Part shown: positions 33,952-42,890 of the stretch, piece by piece
Position numbering within the stretch: the stretch's first letter is position 1
How the letters are laid out: each line of letters opens with the position of its first letter
Source: Hymenobacter properus
GTDB taxonomy: Bacteria; Bacteroidota; Bacteroidia; Cytophagales; Hymenobacteraceae
Reading direction: 5' to 3'
Assembly: GCF_015694735.1 (NCBI RefSeq)
Contig: NZ_JADQDP010000003.1
Span: forward strand, 62,001-126,000
Length of the DNA: 64,000 bases
The notes under the pieces: model-generated
What the model was told of the DNA's origin: nothing
The model's input: the letters and a program-made list of their open reading frames with translations, nothing else
The model's database searches: none
Translations under genes and position numbers: made by a program

Positions 33952-35226
33952 CTACTTCGTGCCCGACTCCAACTTGCGCAGCTTGTCGGCCCGCCAGGTG
34001 GTGATGGCCACCACCAGTAGCGTCATCAGCCCGCCAAACACCACCGAGCGCACCGTGCCCAGTAGCCGCGCCGCCGTGCCGCTCTCAAAGGCCCCAATCT
34101 CGTTGCTGGAGCCGATGAAGATGTTGTTCACCGCCGACACCCGCCCTTTCATGTACTCCGGCGTGTACACGTGAATGAGCGTGGAGCGTACAATCACCGA
34201 CACCGAGTCGAACACGCCCGTCATAAAGAGCAGGAACAGCGACAGGTAAAAGTTTTTCGATAGCGCGAAGCAGATGGTGGCCAGCCCAAAACCCGCCACC
34301 GCACCCAGCAGCTTCAGCCCGGCCTTGCGCTTCAGCGGGTAATAGGTCAGGAAAATGGCCATCAGCACCGAGCCAATGGCCGGCGCTGCCTCCAGTTGCC
34401 CGAAGCCGCGGGCGCCCACTTTCAGAATGTCGGAGGCGAACACCGGCAGCAGCGCTACCGCCCCTCCAAATAGCACCGCAAACATGTCCAGCGACAAAGC
34501 CGCCAGCACCAGTTGGTTGCCAAAAATGAAGCGTAGGCCGCTCAGCACGCTGTCTTTCAGGTTCAGGCGTTCGCCTTCCATGGGCGGCAGTGGCCGGTCG
34601 GCAATGCGCGCAAACTGCACCAGCCCCAGCACCAGCAGCCCCAGCCCCACCGCGTAGGACCAGGCCACGCCCAGCGGCTCAATGAGAAAACCGCCCAGCG
34701 CCGGCCCCAGCACCGCCGATGCCTGATAGGTAGTGCTGTTCCAGGTAATGGCGTTGGGCAGCAGCGCCCTATCGGGCAGCAGCTGCGGCATAAACGAAAA
34801 CAGCGCCGGCCCCATGAAGCCCCGCGCTAACCCGCTCACAAAAATCACGGCGTACAGCGGCAGCGTGTAGAGCGACCCTTTAGCCAACAGCCCGATACCG
34901 TAGGGGCTGGCCAGCGCCGCCAACGCCGCCGCGCACAGCACCAGCACGGCCAACGCCAGCACCACAATGCGCTTCCGCCGCACAGTATCGGCCACGTAAC
35001 CGGCGTAAAGCGACACCACGATGCTCGGAATGGCCTCCGACAGCCCAATGAGGCCCAGTGCCAGTGGGTCGCCGGTGAGGTGGTAAATCTGCCAGCTCAC
35101 TACCAGGCCCTGAATGCGCGTGGCTACGGTGAGCAGCGTGCGGGTCGAAACCAAGCGGCGAAAATCGGGCACGCGCAGGGCCGCGTATGGGTCGTGGGCC
35201 GGAGCCGAATCAGCAGAAGGCAGCAT
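33952..35226 (-). CDS. MFS transporter (DHA3 / EntS-like exporter)
   Basis: A 424-residue inner-membrane protein with 12 predicted helices. The N-terminal half includes RTLLTVATRIQGLVVSWQIY, GLIGLSEAIPSIVVSLYAGY and the loop 2-3 motif ADTVRRKR. The pattern resembles the MFS_3 group, which includes the siderophore exporter EntS and macrolide exporters. No siderophore or antibiotic genes are nearby, so the substrate is unknown. The start is ATG 35226. Confidence 0.9.
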   Translation of the reverse strand: MLPSADSAPAHDPYAALRVPDFRRLVSTRTLLTVATRIQGLVVSWQIYHLTGDPLALGLIGLSEAIPSIVVSLYAGYVADTVRRKRIVVLALAVLVLCAAALAALASPYGIGLLAKGSLYTLPLYAVIFVSGLARGFMGPALFSFMPQLLPDRALLPNAITWNSTTYQASAVLGPALGGFLIEPLGVAWSYAVGLGLLVLGLVQFARIADRPLPPMEGERLNLKDSVLSGLRFIFGNQLVLAALSLDMFAVLFGGAVALLPVFASDILKVGARGFGQLEAAPAIGSVLMAIFLTYYPLKRKAGLKLLGAVAGFGLATICFALSKNFYLSLFLLFMTGVFDSVSVIVRSTLIHVYTPEYMKGRVSAVNNIFIGSSNEIGAFESGTAARLLGTVRSVVFGGLMTLLVVAITTWRADKLRKLESGTK

Positions 35227-35350
35227 GGATAACGTAGAAAGGACGCTTTACGGCGCGTGCCCGCAAAAGTAGCCCCCGCCGGCCCAGCCTTTGGGCACAG
35301 CCCCACCTTGCGCTTACCTTGTAAACTGACTCTCACCGCTCATCCGGCCC

Positions 35351-35755
35351 ATGTCCAATTTCGGCCTCGAAATCACTCCGCGACCCGACCTGCCCGCCAT
35401 TGTGGCCCGCTGGCAGCGCGAAATCACAGCGCCCGAGTTGCAGGCTGGCTACCAGGCCATCCTGGCCGCGGCCGATGCGCTCGGCTGCGGGCGCTGGCTG
35501 CTCGACCTGCGCCGCCGCGACGAAGTCGTCTCAGCCGAAATCAATCAGTGGGTCGAGACCGAATTCTTCCCGCTGCTGCCTGGCCGCTATGCCGCGCCGG
35601 TGCGCATTGCCTTTCTCATCTCGCCCCTGCGCGCCGCCCGACAGTCACAGGCCAGTTCGGTAGCCGCCATCAGCGCCGCTACCCGGCCTGAGCACGGCTA
35701 CCACACCAAAATTTTCACCGAAGAAGCAACTGCCTATCAGTGGTTAGGAGCCTAA
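35351..35755 (+). CDS. STAS/SEC14-like small protein
   Basis: A 134-residue cytoplasmic protein. A strand-helix pattern (ALGCGRWLLDLRRRDEVVSA, then VRIAFLISPLRAARQS) fits small alpha/beta STAS or SpoIIAA-like proteins common in Hymenobacter. There is no partner kinase or sulfate transporter nearby. The gene is divergent from the MFS gene. Function unknown. Confidence 0.72.
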   Translation: MSNFGLEITPRPDLPAIVARWQREITAPELQAGYQAILAAADALGCGRWLLDLRRRDEVVSAEINQWVETEFFPLLPGRYAAPVRIAFLISPLRAARQSQASSVAAISAATRPEHGYHTKIFTEEATAYQWLGA

Positions 35756-35905
35756 ATTCAGCTTTTTGAAAAATTAAAAAATATTTTTGAAACTTTTTTC
35801 AGATTTTTTATTCCCAAAAAATGCGCTAGTACGTTGTAGATGAAGTTTTGCGGAAGGTTGCTTGCTTTTACCTACAGAATTTTGGCATTTTTTCGTTGAG
35901 GGGTA

Positions 35906-35937
35906 TTGCGCAAGTGCTTTTCGTTATTCTACATTTG
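35906..35937 (+). promoter_or_regulatory. Promoter of the ECF sigma factor gene
   Basis: TTG (35906-35908), 21-nt spacer, TACATTTG (35930-35937), a full match to the Bacteroidota consensus. The start codon is about 110 nt downstream, so the leader is long. The surrounding 35756-36046 is markedly AT-rich and otherwise empty. Confidence 0.6.
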
Positions 35938-36046
35938 GAACGATTCTAGCGGGTAAAAATCCCGACTACCGGTCGCTCCCAAAATTTTTCTCGGTAACTG
36001 CATACTATGGCATAAAGCTCTACGTTCCCTTATTCCGTAGCCCTTT

Positions 36047-36682
36047 ATGGACCTCTTGCAACCGAGCGACTCCGCGCTCATCTCGCTCTACCTGGCTGGC
36101 CAGGAATCCGCCTTCGCTATCCTGCTGGAGCGGCACCGCAGTCGTGTGTTCACGACCATCCTCCTAATCGTGCGCGACGAGGACGTGGCCGAGGACCTGT
36201 TGCAGGACACCTTCATCAAAGCCATTCACACCCTTAAAGGCGGGCGCTACAACGAAGAGGGCAAGTTTGCCCCCTGGATTTGCCGCATTGCCCACAACCT
36301 GGCCATCGACTCGTTCCGCCGCGGCAAGCGCACGCCCCACGTGAGCCTCAGCGACAACGACCGGTTGAGCAACACCCTCACCCTCGCCGACGACGGTCCG
36401 GACGACATCCTGGCCCGCGAGGAAACCCATACCCGCCTTCGGGCGTTAATTCAGGAACTGCCCGCCGCCCAAAAGGAGGTGCTGCTGATGCGCCACTACG
36501 GCGACATGAGCTTCCAGGAGATTGCCGACGCAACCGGCGTTAGCATCAACACGGCCCTGGGCCGGATGCGCTATGCGCTGATAAACCTGCGGAAGAAAAT
36601 GACCGCAAACACCCTCGATTATGATTCAAACCTTACCCCATTCGACACTGCTCCAGTATGTGTACAACGAATTGCCTCCTGA
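36047..36682 (+). CDS. ECF-type RNA polymerase sigma factor
   Basis: A 211-residue alternative sigma factor. Region 2 includes DEDVAEDLLQDTFIKAIHTL and FAPWICRIAHNLAIDSFRRG (core and -10 contact). Region 4 includes LPAAQKEVLLMRHYGDMSFQ and EIADATGVSINTALGRMRYA (helix-turn-helix for -35). The last 20 codons overlap the next gene by 62 nt in another frame, which suggests coupled translation with a partner. The regulated genes are unknown. Confidence 0.94.
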   Translation: MDLLQPSDSALISLYLAGQESAFAILLERHRSRVFTTILLIVRDEDVAEDLLQDTFIKAIHTLKGGRYNEEGKFAPWICRIAHNLAIDSFRRGKRTPHVSLSDNDRLSNTLTLADDGPDDILAREETHTRLRALIQELPAAQKEVLLMRHYGDMSFQEIADATGVSINTALGRMRYALINLRKKMTANTLDYDSNLTPFDTAPVCVQRIAS

Positions 36683-36851
36683 AAGGCAGCGCGAGGTAGA
36701 GGAGGCGTTGCAGCACGACCCGGAACTGGCAGCCACGTGCGCCGACCTCCTTTTGGCCCAGCGGGCTCTCGACGGCGTTCGCCTCGAGCCGCGGGCCCGA
36801 ACCTCCGAGGCCATTTTGCGCTACTCGCGTACTTTTTTAGCCAAATCCTAA
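36621..36851 (+). CDS. Short anti-sigma-like partner protein
   Basis: A 76-residue soluble protein starting at ATG 36621 inside the sigma gene. Its sequence (LLQYVYNELPPERQREVEEA, then DPELAATCADLLLAQRAL) resembles the N-terminal helical domain of ECF anti-sigma factors but lacks the zinc-binding Cys/His motif and any membrane segment. The 62-nt overlap with the sigma gene strongly suggests the two products work together. Anti-sigma activity is inferred. Confidence 0.75.
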   Translation: MIQTLPHSTLLQYVYNELPPERQREVEEALQHDPELAATCADLLLAQRALDGVRLEPRARTSEAILRYSRTFLAKS

Positions 36852-36937
36852 GTCCGTTCAATTTCCTCTGGCACCCGCTGCAGCCCCTGCGCCGGCCCCG
36901 GAAACAACGGAGTTAGAAAATCTTATTTATAACTGAG

Positions 36938-37044
36938 AACGGTCATGCCGGGCGCAGCCGAGGCATCTCGCGTGCAGTAGTAATCCTGATAATTGGATTT
37001 GCTATTAGACGCGAAATGCTTCGGTTGCGCCCGGCATGACCGTT
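36938..37044. repeat. Dispersed palindrome, copy 7
   Basis: Left arm AACGGTCATGCCGGGCGCAG and right arm TGCGCCCGGCATGACCGTT. Subtype A with paired substitutions (GGG / CCC), so the stem is kept while the sequence drifts. Its right edge directly adjoins the -7 element of nth. Confidence 0.85.
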
Positions 37045-37052
37045 TACTTTTG
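37025..37052 (+). promoter_or_regulatory. Promoter of nth at the edge of a palindrome
   Basis: TACTTTTG (37045-37052) is a full -7 match 22 nt before the nth start. A TTG (37025-37027) lies 17 nt upstream, inside palindrome copy 7, so the repeat may supply the -33 element. Confidence 0.45.
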
Positions 37053-37073
37053 TGGAGTACCCAACCCAACGCC

Positions 37074-37751
37074 ATGCGCCGCGCCGACCGATTTCAGTAC
37101 TTCATCGACTACTTCACCACCAACTTTCCGGAGCCCAAAACCGAGCTGGTTTACGGCAACCCCTACGAACTGATTGTGGCCGTGGTGCTGAGCGCGCAGT
37201 GCACCGACAAGCGCGTGAACATGGTGATGCCACCGCTGCTGCAGCAGTTTCCAACAGCCGCGCACCTCGGCGCCGCCTCGGCCGAGGAAATCCTGCCCTT
37301 CATCAGCAGCATCTCCTACCCCAACAACAAGGCCAAGCACCTGGCCGGCCTGGGCCGCATGCTCACCGAAGACTTCGGCGGCGAAGTGCCCAGCCAGCTT
37401 GATGAGCTGCAACGCCTGCCTGGCGTGGGCCGCAAAACTGCCAACGTGGTGGCGTCTGTCATTTATAACCAGCCTACCATGGCGGTCGATACGCACGTGT
37501 TCAGGGTGTCGCACCGCATCGGGCTGGTGCCCAAAACGGCTACTACACCACTGGCTGTGGAGAAAGGCCTGGTGAAATACATCCCGGAAGACGTGATTCC
37601 CAAAGCGCACCATTGGCTCATTTTGCACGGCCGCTACATCTGCGTGGCACGCTCGCCTAAGTGCAGCATTTGCCCACTGGCTCCCAGCTGCGCCTACTTT
37701 GAGAAGCATTTCGGCAAAGCTGCGGCTTACGTTCCATTGCCCGGAGAATAG
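37074..37751 (+). CDS. Endonuclease III
   Basis: A DNA glycosylase/AP lyase that removes oxidised pyrimidines, 225 residues from ATG 37074 (MRRADRFQYFIDYF). Motifs: VVLSAQCTDKRVN, helix-hairpin-helix LPGVGRKTANVVAS with the catalytic Lys, VDTHVFRVSHRIGL with the catalytic Asp, and a C-terminal [4Fe-4S] motif CVARSPKCSICPLAPSC. Length and motifs are canonical. Confidence 0.96.
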   Translation: MRRADRFQYFIDYFTTNFPEPKTELVYGNPYELIVAVVLSAQCTDKRVNMVMPPLLQQFPTAAHLGAASAEEILPFISSISYPNNKAKHLAGLGRMLTEDFGGEVPSQLDELQRLPGVGRKTANVVASVIYNQPTMAVDTHVFRVSHRIGLVPKTATTPLAVEKGLVKYIPEDVIPKAHHWLILHGRYICVARSPKCSICPLAPSCAYFEKHFGKAAAYVPLPGE

Positions 37752-37862
37752 GGCCATAGGCAACTTGCGCAACCGCAAAATCAAAATTCACCCTCAGTTT
37801 TAGCACACAAAGTTCAATTCAAGGTACAAGGCCGCACAAAGGCCGCGACCGGCAGTACAAAA

Positions 37863-39065
37863 CTATTGTGTTGCCTTTTCGAGCACCTGCTGCACTGTTG
37901 CCGCGAGTTGTTGGCGGTCGAATTCCTGAATAGCTAAGTGCTGGCCTCGCTTTCCGGCAGTCGCCAGCTTATCTGGTTGGCCAAGCAAAGCGCGCAATTG
38001 CCCCACCAACGCCTCGGCATCGCCAGCGGGCACGTACCAGCCGCAGCCGTGTTGCTCGACCAAGGACTTTGTCCATCCCCGGTTGGTGACGATGACGGGC
38101 GTACCCACCGCCAGCGAGTCGTAAAGCTTGGCAGGCGAATTAGTATCCAGCACCGGCATGTCCAGAAACGACACCACCGACACCGCTGCCAGCGCAAACC
38201 AGTTGAATACCTCGTGCCGTGCCTGCCCGCCCACCAGCCGGATGCGCCCCGGCCAGCGCGCCGCCGCCGCCGCAACCAGCGGCTCGTAAAACCCATGGCC
38301 CAAAAACAGCCACACTGCCTCCGGCTCAGTCGCAGCCATAGCTTCGGCGGCGGCCACCAACGTGGGGATGTCATTGGCCCGGCCGAATGTGCCAGCGTAT
38401 AGAATGACTTGCATGCCGGCCAGGCCCTGCTCCCGGCGGAGCTTCGCCACCGTTTCCGGCGTAGCCCGGGCCGCTAGCTCCAAATCAGTCCCATTAAGCA
38501 CGGTCGTGACTTTTTCGGGCGCAATGCCCAGTTCGGTTACGTAGCGCGTCATGTCGGGCGAGAGCGGCAAAACGTGCCGGGCGCTTTGGTACAGGCGCTT
38601 CTCCAGCCGAAACAGCTGCTGCCGGGCCAGCGCCGTGGGCACCGCCCCCATGGCAATAGGAAATGACGGCCACAAATCCTGCACTTCAAACACCCACGGC
38701 ACCCGCCGCCAGCGCGCCACCTGCGCCGCCGCCCAGGCGGCCGTGAGCGGCGTGCTAATGCCCCAAATCACGTCGGGCTTGTCAATTCGCAGACCCTCAC
38801 GCACTGCCCAGGCGGCGTACTGCGCAAAAGCCAAAGCCCGCCGCGAGGGCCCCATTTTATTCTCGTAAGGCACTTGCGCCTCGCGCAATTCCACCCCGGC
38901 CGGCACCCACAGAAACTCATGGGTGAGCTGCTGGGGCTTCCAGGCCGGCGTCGTCAGCAGCGTCACCCGGTGCGTGCGGGCCATGTGCGCCAGCAGCGTA
39001 TAGTGCCGGCTAGTGGCCGGGCAGTCGGGGCTGGTGTGGTACTGGCTGAAAACGGCGATGTGCAT
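37863..39065 (-). CDS. Glycosyltransferase family 4 protein
   Basis: A 400-residue GT-B fold enzyme that should transfer a sugar from a nucleotide donor to a surface glycan or lipid. The N-terminal half has IAVFSQYHTSPDCPATSRHY and the middle has LPLSPDMTRYVTELGIAPEK. The donor-binding half has MQVILYAGTFGRANDIPTLV, WFALAAVSVVSFLDMPVLDT and the E-x7-E-like segment NSPAKLYDSLAVGTPVIVTN. It resembles WbuB-type transferases. No other capsule or O-antigen genes are next to it, so donor and acceptor are unknown. Confidence 0.88.
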   Translation of the reverse strand: MHIAVFSQYHTSPDCPATSRHYTLLAHMARTHRVTLLTTPAWKPQQLTHEFLWVPAGVELREAQVPYENKMGPSRRALAFAQYAAWAVREGLRIDKPDVIWGISTPLTAAWAAAQVARWRRVPWVFEVQDLWPSFPIAMGAVPTALARQQLFRLEKRLYQSARHVLPLSPDMTRYVTELGIAPEKVTTVLNGTDLELAARATPETVAKLRREQGLAGMQVILYAGTFGRANDIPTLVAAAEAMAATEPEAVWLFLGHGFYEPLVAAAAARWPGRIRLVGGQARHEVFNWFALAAVSVVSFLDMPVLDTNSPAKLYDSLAVGTPVIVTNRGWTKSLVEQHGCGWYVPAGDAEALVGQLRALLGQPDKLATAGKRGQHLAIQEFDRQQLAATVQQVLEKATQ

Positions 39066-39080
39066 GCCTTAATGAAAGTC

Positions 39081-39168
39081 TGTCATCCTGAGCGCAGCGA
39101 AGGACCTTTCCACGTCGAACATTAGATGTTCAGCAGTGATAAGGTCCTTCGCTGCACTCAGGATGACA
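39081..39168. repeat. Dispersed palindrome, copy 8
   Basis: Subtype B: TGTCATCCTGAGCGCAGCGA with AGGACCTT on the left and AAGGTCCTTCGCTGCACTCA with GGATGACA on the right. It lies between the glycosyltransferase and gldB genes. Confidence 0.85.
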
Positions 39169-39186
39169 ACTCTATAATTTTTGCCA

Positions 39187-40212
39187 TTACTCGTGCATGG
39201 GCCGGTAGTGCGACTCGTTCAGGATGCGCTGGGCATTCTTCTCGGCCATCAGGCGGCCCAGCGTCACGTCGGGGTGCTGCGCCACGTACCTGCGCACAAT
39301 TTGCAGGCCCACCCACTGGCCCACCCGGCCAGGGCAGGTTTTGTCGATTTCGGGCACGTTGGGCCGCTCGCCCACGTACTTCTGCAGTAGAAAGGGCGTG
39401 GTCGAATACAGCAAGTTTTTTTCCAGGAAATGGCCCCACACCCGGGGTTCATTGGCTTCCAGGCCCACCATTTCGCGCTGGGTGTAGCCCATGAGCAGCG
39501 AATCGGGGGCGCAGGGCAGCATCTGGCTGGCAAAGTAGAGGGCCTTGCCTTCGTGCACCATGGCGTCGAGCATGGTGTTGGCGGTCAGTTCGTGGCGGTT
39601 GTATTTGCTCGATACGTTATGCGCCAGCAGCGGCAGTAGTCCAGCGGGCGTGTAGCGGCGCAGCATGTACTGGGGCAGGTCGGGCCGCTTGCTGGCTTTG
39701 GGGCCGGCAAACCAATCCAAGCTCATCACCAACAGGCTGTCGTTGACATAAATATCCTTGGCCAGAAAACCGCTTACGTAGGTGTTGGCGGGCGGCACCC
39801 GGAAATCGGGGAAGTAGTGGTGCACCCGCCGGAACATCTCTCCCAAATCGTGCCGCAGCGCCGCGCTGTCGGGGAAGGCGGCGGCCGTTTCACGGCCCAA
39901 CTGCTGCAGTGCGGCATTGGTGGCCAGTTGCGTCAGGCCATTTTCCAGCTCTTTCTCAGTAGCCGGCTGGCGTTGCAGGTAGTAGCGCGCAAAGGCCGGG
40001 TTCGCGTCCATAAACCGCTGGGCATCGGCGGGCGTCTTGATGGCAAAGAATGCCGATTCCAGATGCTTCAGCCGCACGCGCACCGGTGCGGCTTCGGCGG
40101 CCGCATCTTCGCGGCAGCCTTCGGCGGGGCCTTTGTCGCAGGCAGCGAGGCCAAGGCTTCCTACTAAAAACAGGGGCAGCCAGCGCCGCCAGGCGAAATT
40201 ATTCGTATTCAC
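39187..40212 (-). CDS. Gliding motility lipoprotein GldB
   Basis: One of the core lipoproteins needed for gliding and T9SS function in Bacteroidota. I choose the GTG at 40212, which gives 341 residues and a normal lipoprotein signal with lipobox LAAC (Cys25); the ATG at 40281 would put the Cys at residue 48 and leave only 11 nt to the divergent gene. Family motifs include VHHYFPDFRVPPANTYVSGF, LVMSLDWFAGP, DAMVHEGKALYFASQML and MLRRYTPAGLLPLLAHNV. Confidence 0.92.
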   Translation of the reverse strand: MNTNNFAWRRWLPLFLVGSLGLAACDKGPAEGCREDAAAEAAPVRVRLKHLESAFFAIKTPADAQRFMDANPAFARYYLQRQPATEKELENGLTQLATNAALQQLGRETAAAFPDSAALRHDLGEMFRRVHHYFPDFRVPPANTYVSGFLAKDIYVNDSLLVMSLDWFAGPKASKRPDLPQYMLRRYTPAGLLPLLAHNVSSKYNRHELTANTMLDAMVHEGKALYFASQMLPCAPDSLLMGYTQREMVGLEANEPRVWGHFLEKNLLYSTTPFLLQKYVGERPNVPEIDKTCPGRVGQWVGLQIVRRYVAQHPDVTLGRLMAEKNAQRILNESHYRPMHE

Positions 40213-40217
40213 GCTCG

Positions 40218-40225
40218 TTACTTTG
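40218..40225 (+). promoter_or_regulatory. -7 element of the beta-barrel gene
   Basis: TTACTTTG is one base off TAnnTTTG, 68 nt before ATG 40293. It falls in the 80-nt divergent gap that exists only if gldB starts at GTG 40212. Confidence 0.35.
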
Positions 40226-40292
40226 GCGTAAAAATAGCCAAATCCTACCGGCAGTCGGTGGGTTTCATTCGCAGTAGCCATATCCCGTACGC

Positions 40293-40985
40293 ATGAAAAA
40301 ACTATTTCTCGCCGCCCTCGCCTCTATCGCCGCTATTGGCACTGCCTCGGCTCAAGTCGAAATTGGCCTTAAAGTTTCCCCTGCCATCACCAGCCTACGG
40401 GCCGAATCGGCTTCCAAAAACGCCTTCGCCAGCGACGGCAGCCAGCTTGGTTTCAGCGGCGGCCTAGTGGTCGATTATTTCTTTGGCGAAAATTACGCCT
40501 TCAGTACCGGCCTGGAACTGGCCGGCAAGGGCGGCAGCATCCGCTACACCGATTACTACAACAACGGCAGCGGTGTGGGCAATGCGTTCCAGAACTCGTA
40601 CAAAATGACCACGCAGTACTTGCAGCTACCGCTCACGGTCAAGCTATTCACCAACGAAATTGCATCGGCCACGCGCCTCTACTTCCAGGTCGGCGGCTCG
40701 CTAAATGTACCCATTGGCACCCGCATCAACGGAAGCAAATTCTACACCGACCCTGGTACCGGCACCGAGAATAAGGCCAGCGACTACATGTATTTCTTTG
40801 ACGCCGATGCTCTTGTAGGTGCTGGCGTTGAATACGCGCTGGGCAGCAGCACCAAGCTTTTTGCCGGCCTCGGCTACCACCGCGGCCTTGTCGACATCGA
40901 CCACTATTTCGAAAGCAAGCGCGACTTCTCCGACGTTACCATCAAAAACAGTTCGTTTGGCCTCGACTTAGGTATCAAGTTCTAA
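40293..40985 (+). CDS. Outer-membrane beta-barrel protein (PorT-like)
   Basis: A 230-residue protein with signal peptide (MKKLFLAALASIAAIGTASA) and a chain of amphipathic strands, for example LGFSGGLVVDYFFGENYAF, STGLELAGKGGSIRY and KLFAGLGYHRGLVDIDH, ending in LDLGIKF with the terminal Phe typical of outer-membrane barrels. It matches the common outer-membrane beta-barrel family of Bacteroidota. PorT itself is a T9SS component; this could be PorT-related but may equally be a generic barrel. It is divergent from gldB. Confidence 0.85.
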   Translation: MKKLFLAALASIAAIGTASAQVEIGLKVSPAITSLRAESASKNAFASDGSQLGFSGGLVVDYFFGENYAFSTGLELAGKGGSIRYTDYYNNGSGVGNAFQNSYKMTTQYLQLPLTVKLFTNEIASATRLYFQVGGSLNVPIGTRINGSKFYTDPGTGTENKASDYMYFFDADALVGAGVEYALGSSTKLFAGLGYHRGLVDIDHYFESKRDFSDVTIKNSSFGLDLGIKF

Positions 40986-41000
40986 ATCCATAGCGCCAAC

Positions 41001-41036
41001 AAAAAGCCCCAGCTTCTCACGAAGCTGGGGCTTTTT
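41001..41036. terminator. Bidirectional terminator
   Basis: AAAAAGCCCCAGCTTC / GAAGCTGGGGCTTTTT around TCAC, between the convergent beta-barrel and rng genes. Confidence 0.9.
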
Positions 41037-41068
41037 ACTTATGGCAAGCAGAGAGAAATAGCGAAACG

Positions 41069-42676
41069 CTAATCCTCGATTTCCACCTCGCGGTCCTGCA
41101 AGCGGCTCATGGCCGCCGCCTGGCTGCGCAGCTGAATCTCCTCGCCCCGCTCGTCCTCGATGCGGTAGTCGGTGAGGCCGAGGCTGCTGTCTTTCACCAC
41201 TTTCACCCACTTATAGTACTTGAGATACCACTTCATCTGGCGCGAAACCAGCCCTTTGGTATAGTAAGCGTGCAGGAACGGGTGCACCGACAGCGTGATG
41301 CCCGACTGGTTCTGGTTTACCAGCAGGTCGTCGATGCTGTTGTCGATGTCGTCCGTCACCTGGATGGAGGCCGAAATCTTGCCCGTGCCGCCGCAGGTGG
41401 GGCACACCTCGCCGGTTACGATGTTCTCGGCCGGCCGCACCCGTTGCCGGGTGATTTGCAGCAGCCCAAACTTGGTAATGGGCAGCACTGTAAACTTAGC
41501 CTTGTCGTGCTTCATCACGTCGCGCACGGCGTCTTCCACCTTCTTGCGGCTTTCGGCCGAGCGCATGTCGATGAAGTCGACCACGATGATGCCGCCCATG
41601 TCACGCAGGCGCAGCTGCCGGGCCACTTCTTTGGCCGCCAGCATGTTAATCATCAGCGCAGTAGCTTCTTGGTCGTTTTCCTGGTTGCTCTTGCTGCCCG
41701 AGTTCACGTCGATGACGTGCAGGGCCTCAGTATGCTCGATGACGAGGTAGCCGCCCCCAGGGACGGTCACCGTTTTGCCAAACAGCGTTTTCAGCTGTTT
41801 CTCAATGCCGGTTTGCTCGAAAATCTTGATTTTCGAGTTGTGCAGCTTCAGCAAGCCCAACTTGTCGGGGGCAATTTTCTGCAAATAGCCCCGCATCTCC
41901 TCATACATGGTCGGCGCGTCGACCATGATGCTGTCAAAGGACTCGTTTAGCATGTCGCGGAGCATGGACGACGTGCGGCCGAGCTCGCCCAGCACCTTAT
42001 CGTTGGGCTTGGCCGTGCGCAGCGTCGTGTACAGCTGCTCCCACTTGGCCACCATGTCCTGCATGTCCTTGTCAAGCTCAGCCACCTCACGCCCCTCCGC
42101 TACCGTGCGGATGATGACACCGAAGTTATCGGGCTTGATGCTGGCAATGAGCCGCTTGAGGCGGTCGCGCTCCGCTTTGCTCACTATCTTTTTGCTCACG
42201 CTGATGGTGTTCGAAAACGGCATCAGCACGAGGTAGCGCCCGGCCATCGAGATGTCGGTGCTCACGCGGGGGCCCTTCGTTGAGATGGGCTCTTTAATAA
42301 TCTGAACTACAATCTGCTGGCCTTTCTTAAACACGTTCTCGGCCTTGCCTACTTTGTCGAGGACAGGTTCAAACGTGAATTTTTCGAGGCCGGCAGAGGT
42401 GGCGCGGCCGCTCTGCACGGTGCGCGCCCACTTCGTGAACGAGTTGTACTGCTCGCCGAGGTCGCCGTAATGCAAAAACGCGTCTTTTTCGTAGCCAATG
42501 TCCACGAAAGCTGCGTTCAGGCCAGGCATCACCTTTTTCACGGTGCCCAGGAAGATGTCGCCAACCGAGTAGTTGGTGTCGTTGCGGTCGAAATGGTATT
42601 CAATCAGCCGCTTGTCTTGCAGCAACGCAATCCGCTCGCCTTCCTGAGTAGAATTAATGACTAATTCATTACTCAA
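41069..42676 (-). CDS. Ribonuclease G/E family protein
   Basis: An endoribonuclease for rRNA maturation and mRNA decay, 535 residues. I place the start at TTG 42676 (SNELVINSTQEGERIALLQD follows); the longer in-frame extension is unlike the family. It has an N-terminal S1 domain with insert (GDIFLGTVKKVMPGLNAAFV), the metal-binding catalytic Asp in EALHVIDVNSG and GGIIVVDFIDM, and the zinc-link motif CPTCGGTG. It lies downstream of the 29-residue basic protein gene on the same strand, with a strong hairpin in between. Confidence 0.93.
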   Translation of the reverse strand: MSNELVINSTQEGERIALLQDKRLIEYHFDRNDTNYSVGDIFLGTVKKVMPGLNAAFVDIGYEKDAFLHYGDLGEQYNSFTKWARTVQSGRATSAGLEKFTFEPVLDKVGKAENVFKKGQQIVVQIIKEPISTKGPRVSTDISMAGRYLVLMPFSNTISVSKKIVSKAERDRLKRLIASIKPDNFGVIIRTVAEGREVAELDKDMQDMVAKWEQLYTTLRTAKPNDKVLGELGRTSSMLRDMLNESFDSIMVDAPTMYEEMRGYLQKIAPDKLGLLKLHNSKIKIFEQTGIEKQLKTLFGKTVTVPGGGYLVIEHTEALHVIDVNSGSKSNQENDQEATALMINMLAAKEVARQLRLRDMGGIIVVDFIDMRSAESRKKVEDAVRDVMKHDKAKFTVLPITKFGLLQITRQRVRPAENIVTGEVCPTCGGTGKISASIQVTDDIDNSIDDLLVNQNQSGITLSVHPFLHAYYTKGLVSRQMKWYLKYYKWVKVVKDSSLGLTDYRIEDERGEEIQLRSQAAAMSRLQDREVEIED

Positions 42677-42743
42677 AGCCTTGGTTTTGTTAAAGTAACC
42701 TGCACCTGCGCGCCGCCGCAGCACTACCCCGAAACCGGCAAAG

Positions 42744-42774
42744 GGAAGCCAGAACCCTAAGTTCTGGCTTCCCT
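42744..42774. terminator. Hairpin in the rng leader
   Basis: GGGAAGCCAGAAC (42744-42756) pairs perfectly with GTTCTGGCTTCCC (42762-42774). On the minus strand it is followed by TTTGCC, only a weak T-run. It may be a partial terminator, a processing site or a stability element between the small gene and rng. Confidence 0.55.
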
Positions 42775-42890
42775 CGCGAGCCACGGGAAAAGCGCCCAAC
42801 GCGGCCACACCCAGGAGGCTACGTGAGAGATAGGCGGCTGGCTCCCTTCCCGTTAGGAAAACTGCCGGCCGCCGCTACGCCCCGTGAGGC

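Noticed and set aside
40213..40281. ATG 40281 as the gldB start
   Set aside because: It would place the lipid-anchored Cys at residue 48 and leave only 11 nt to the divergent gene; GTG 40212 gives a normal lipoprotein signal.
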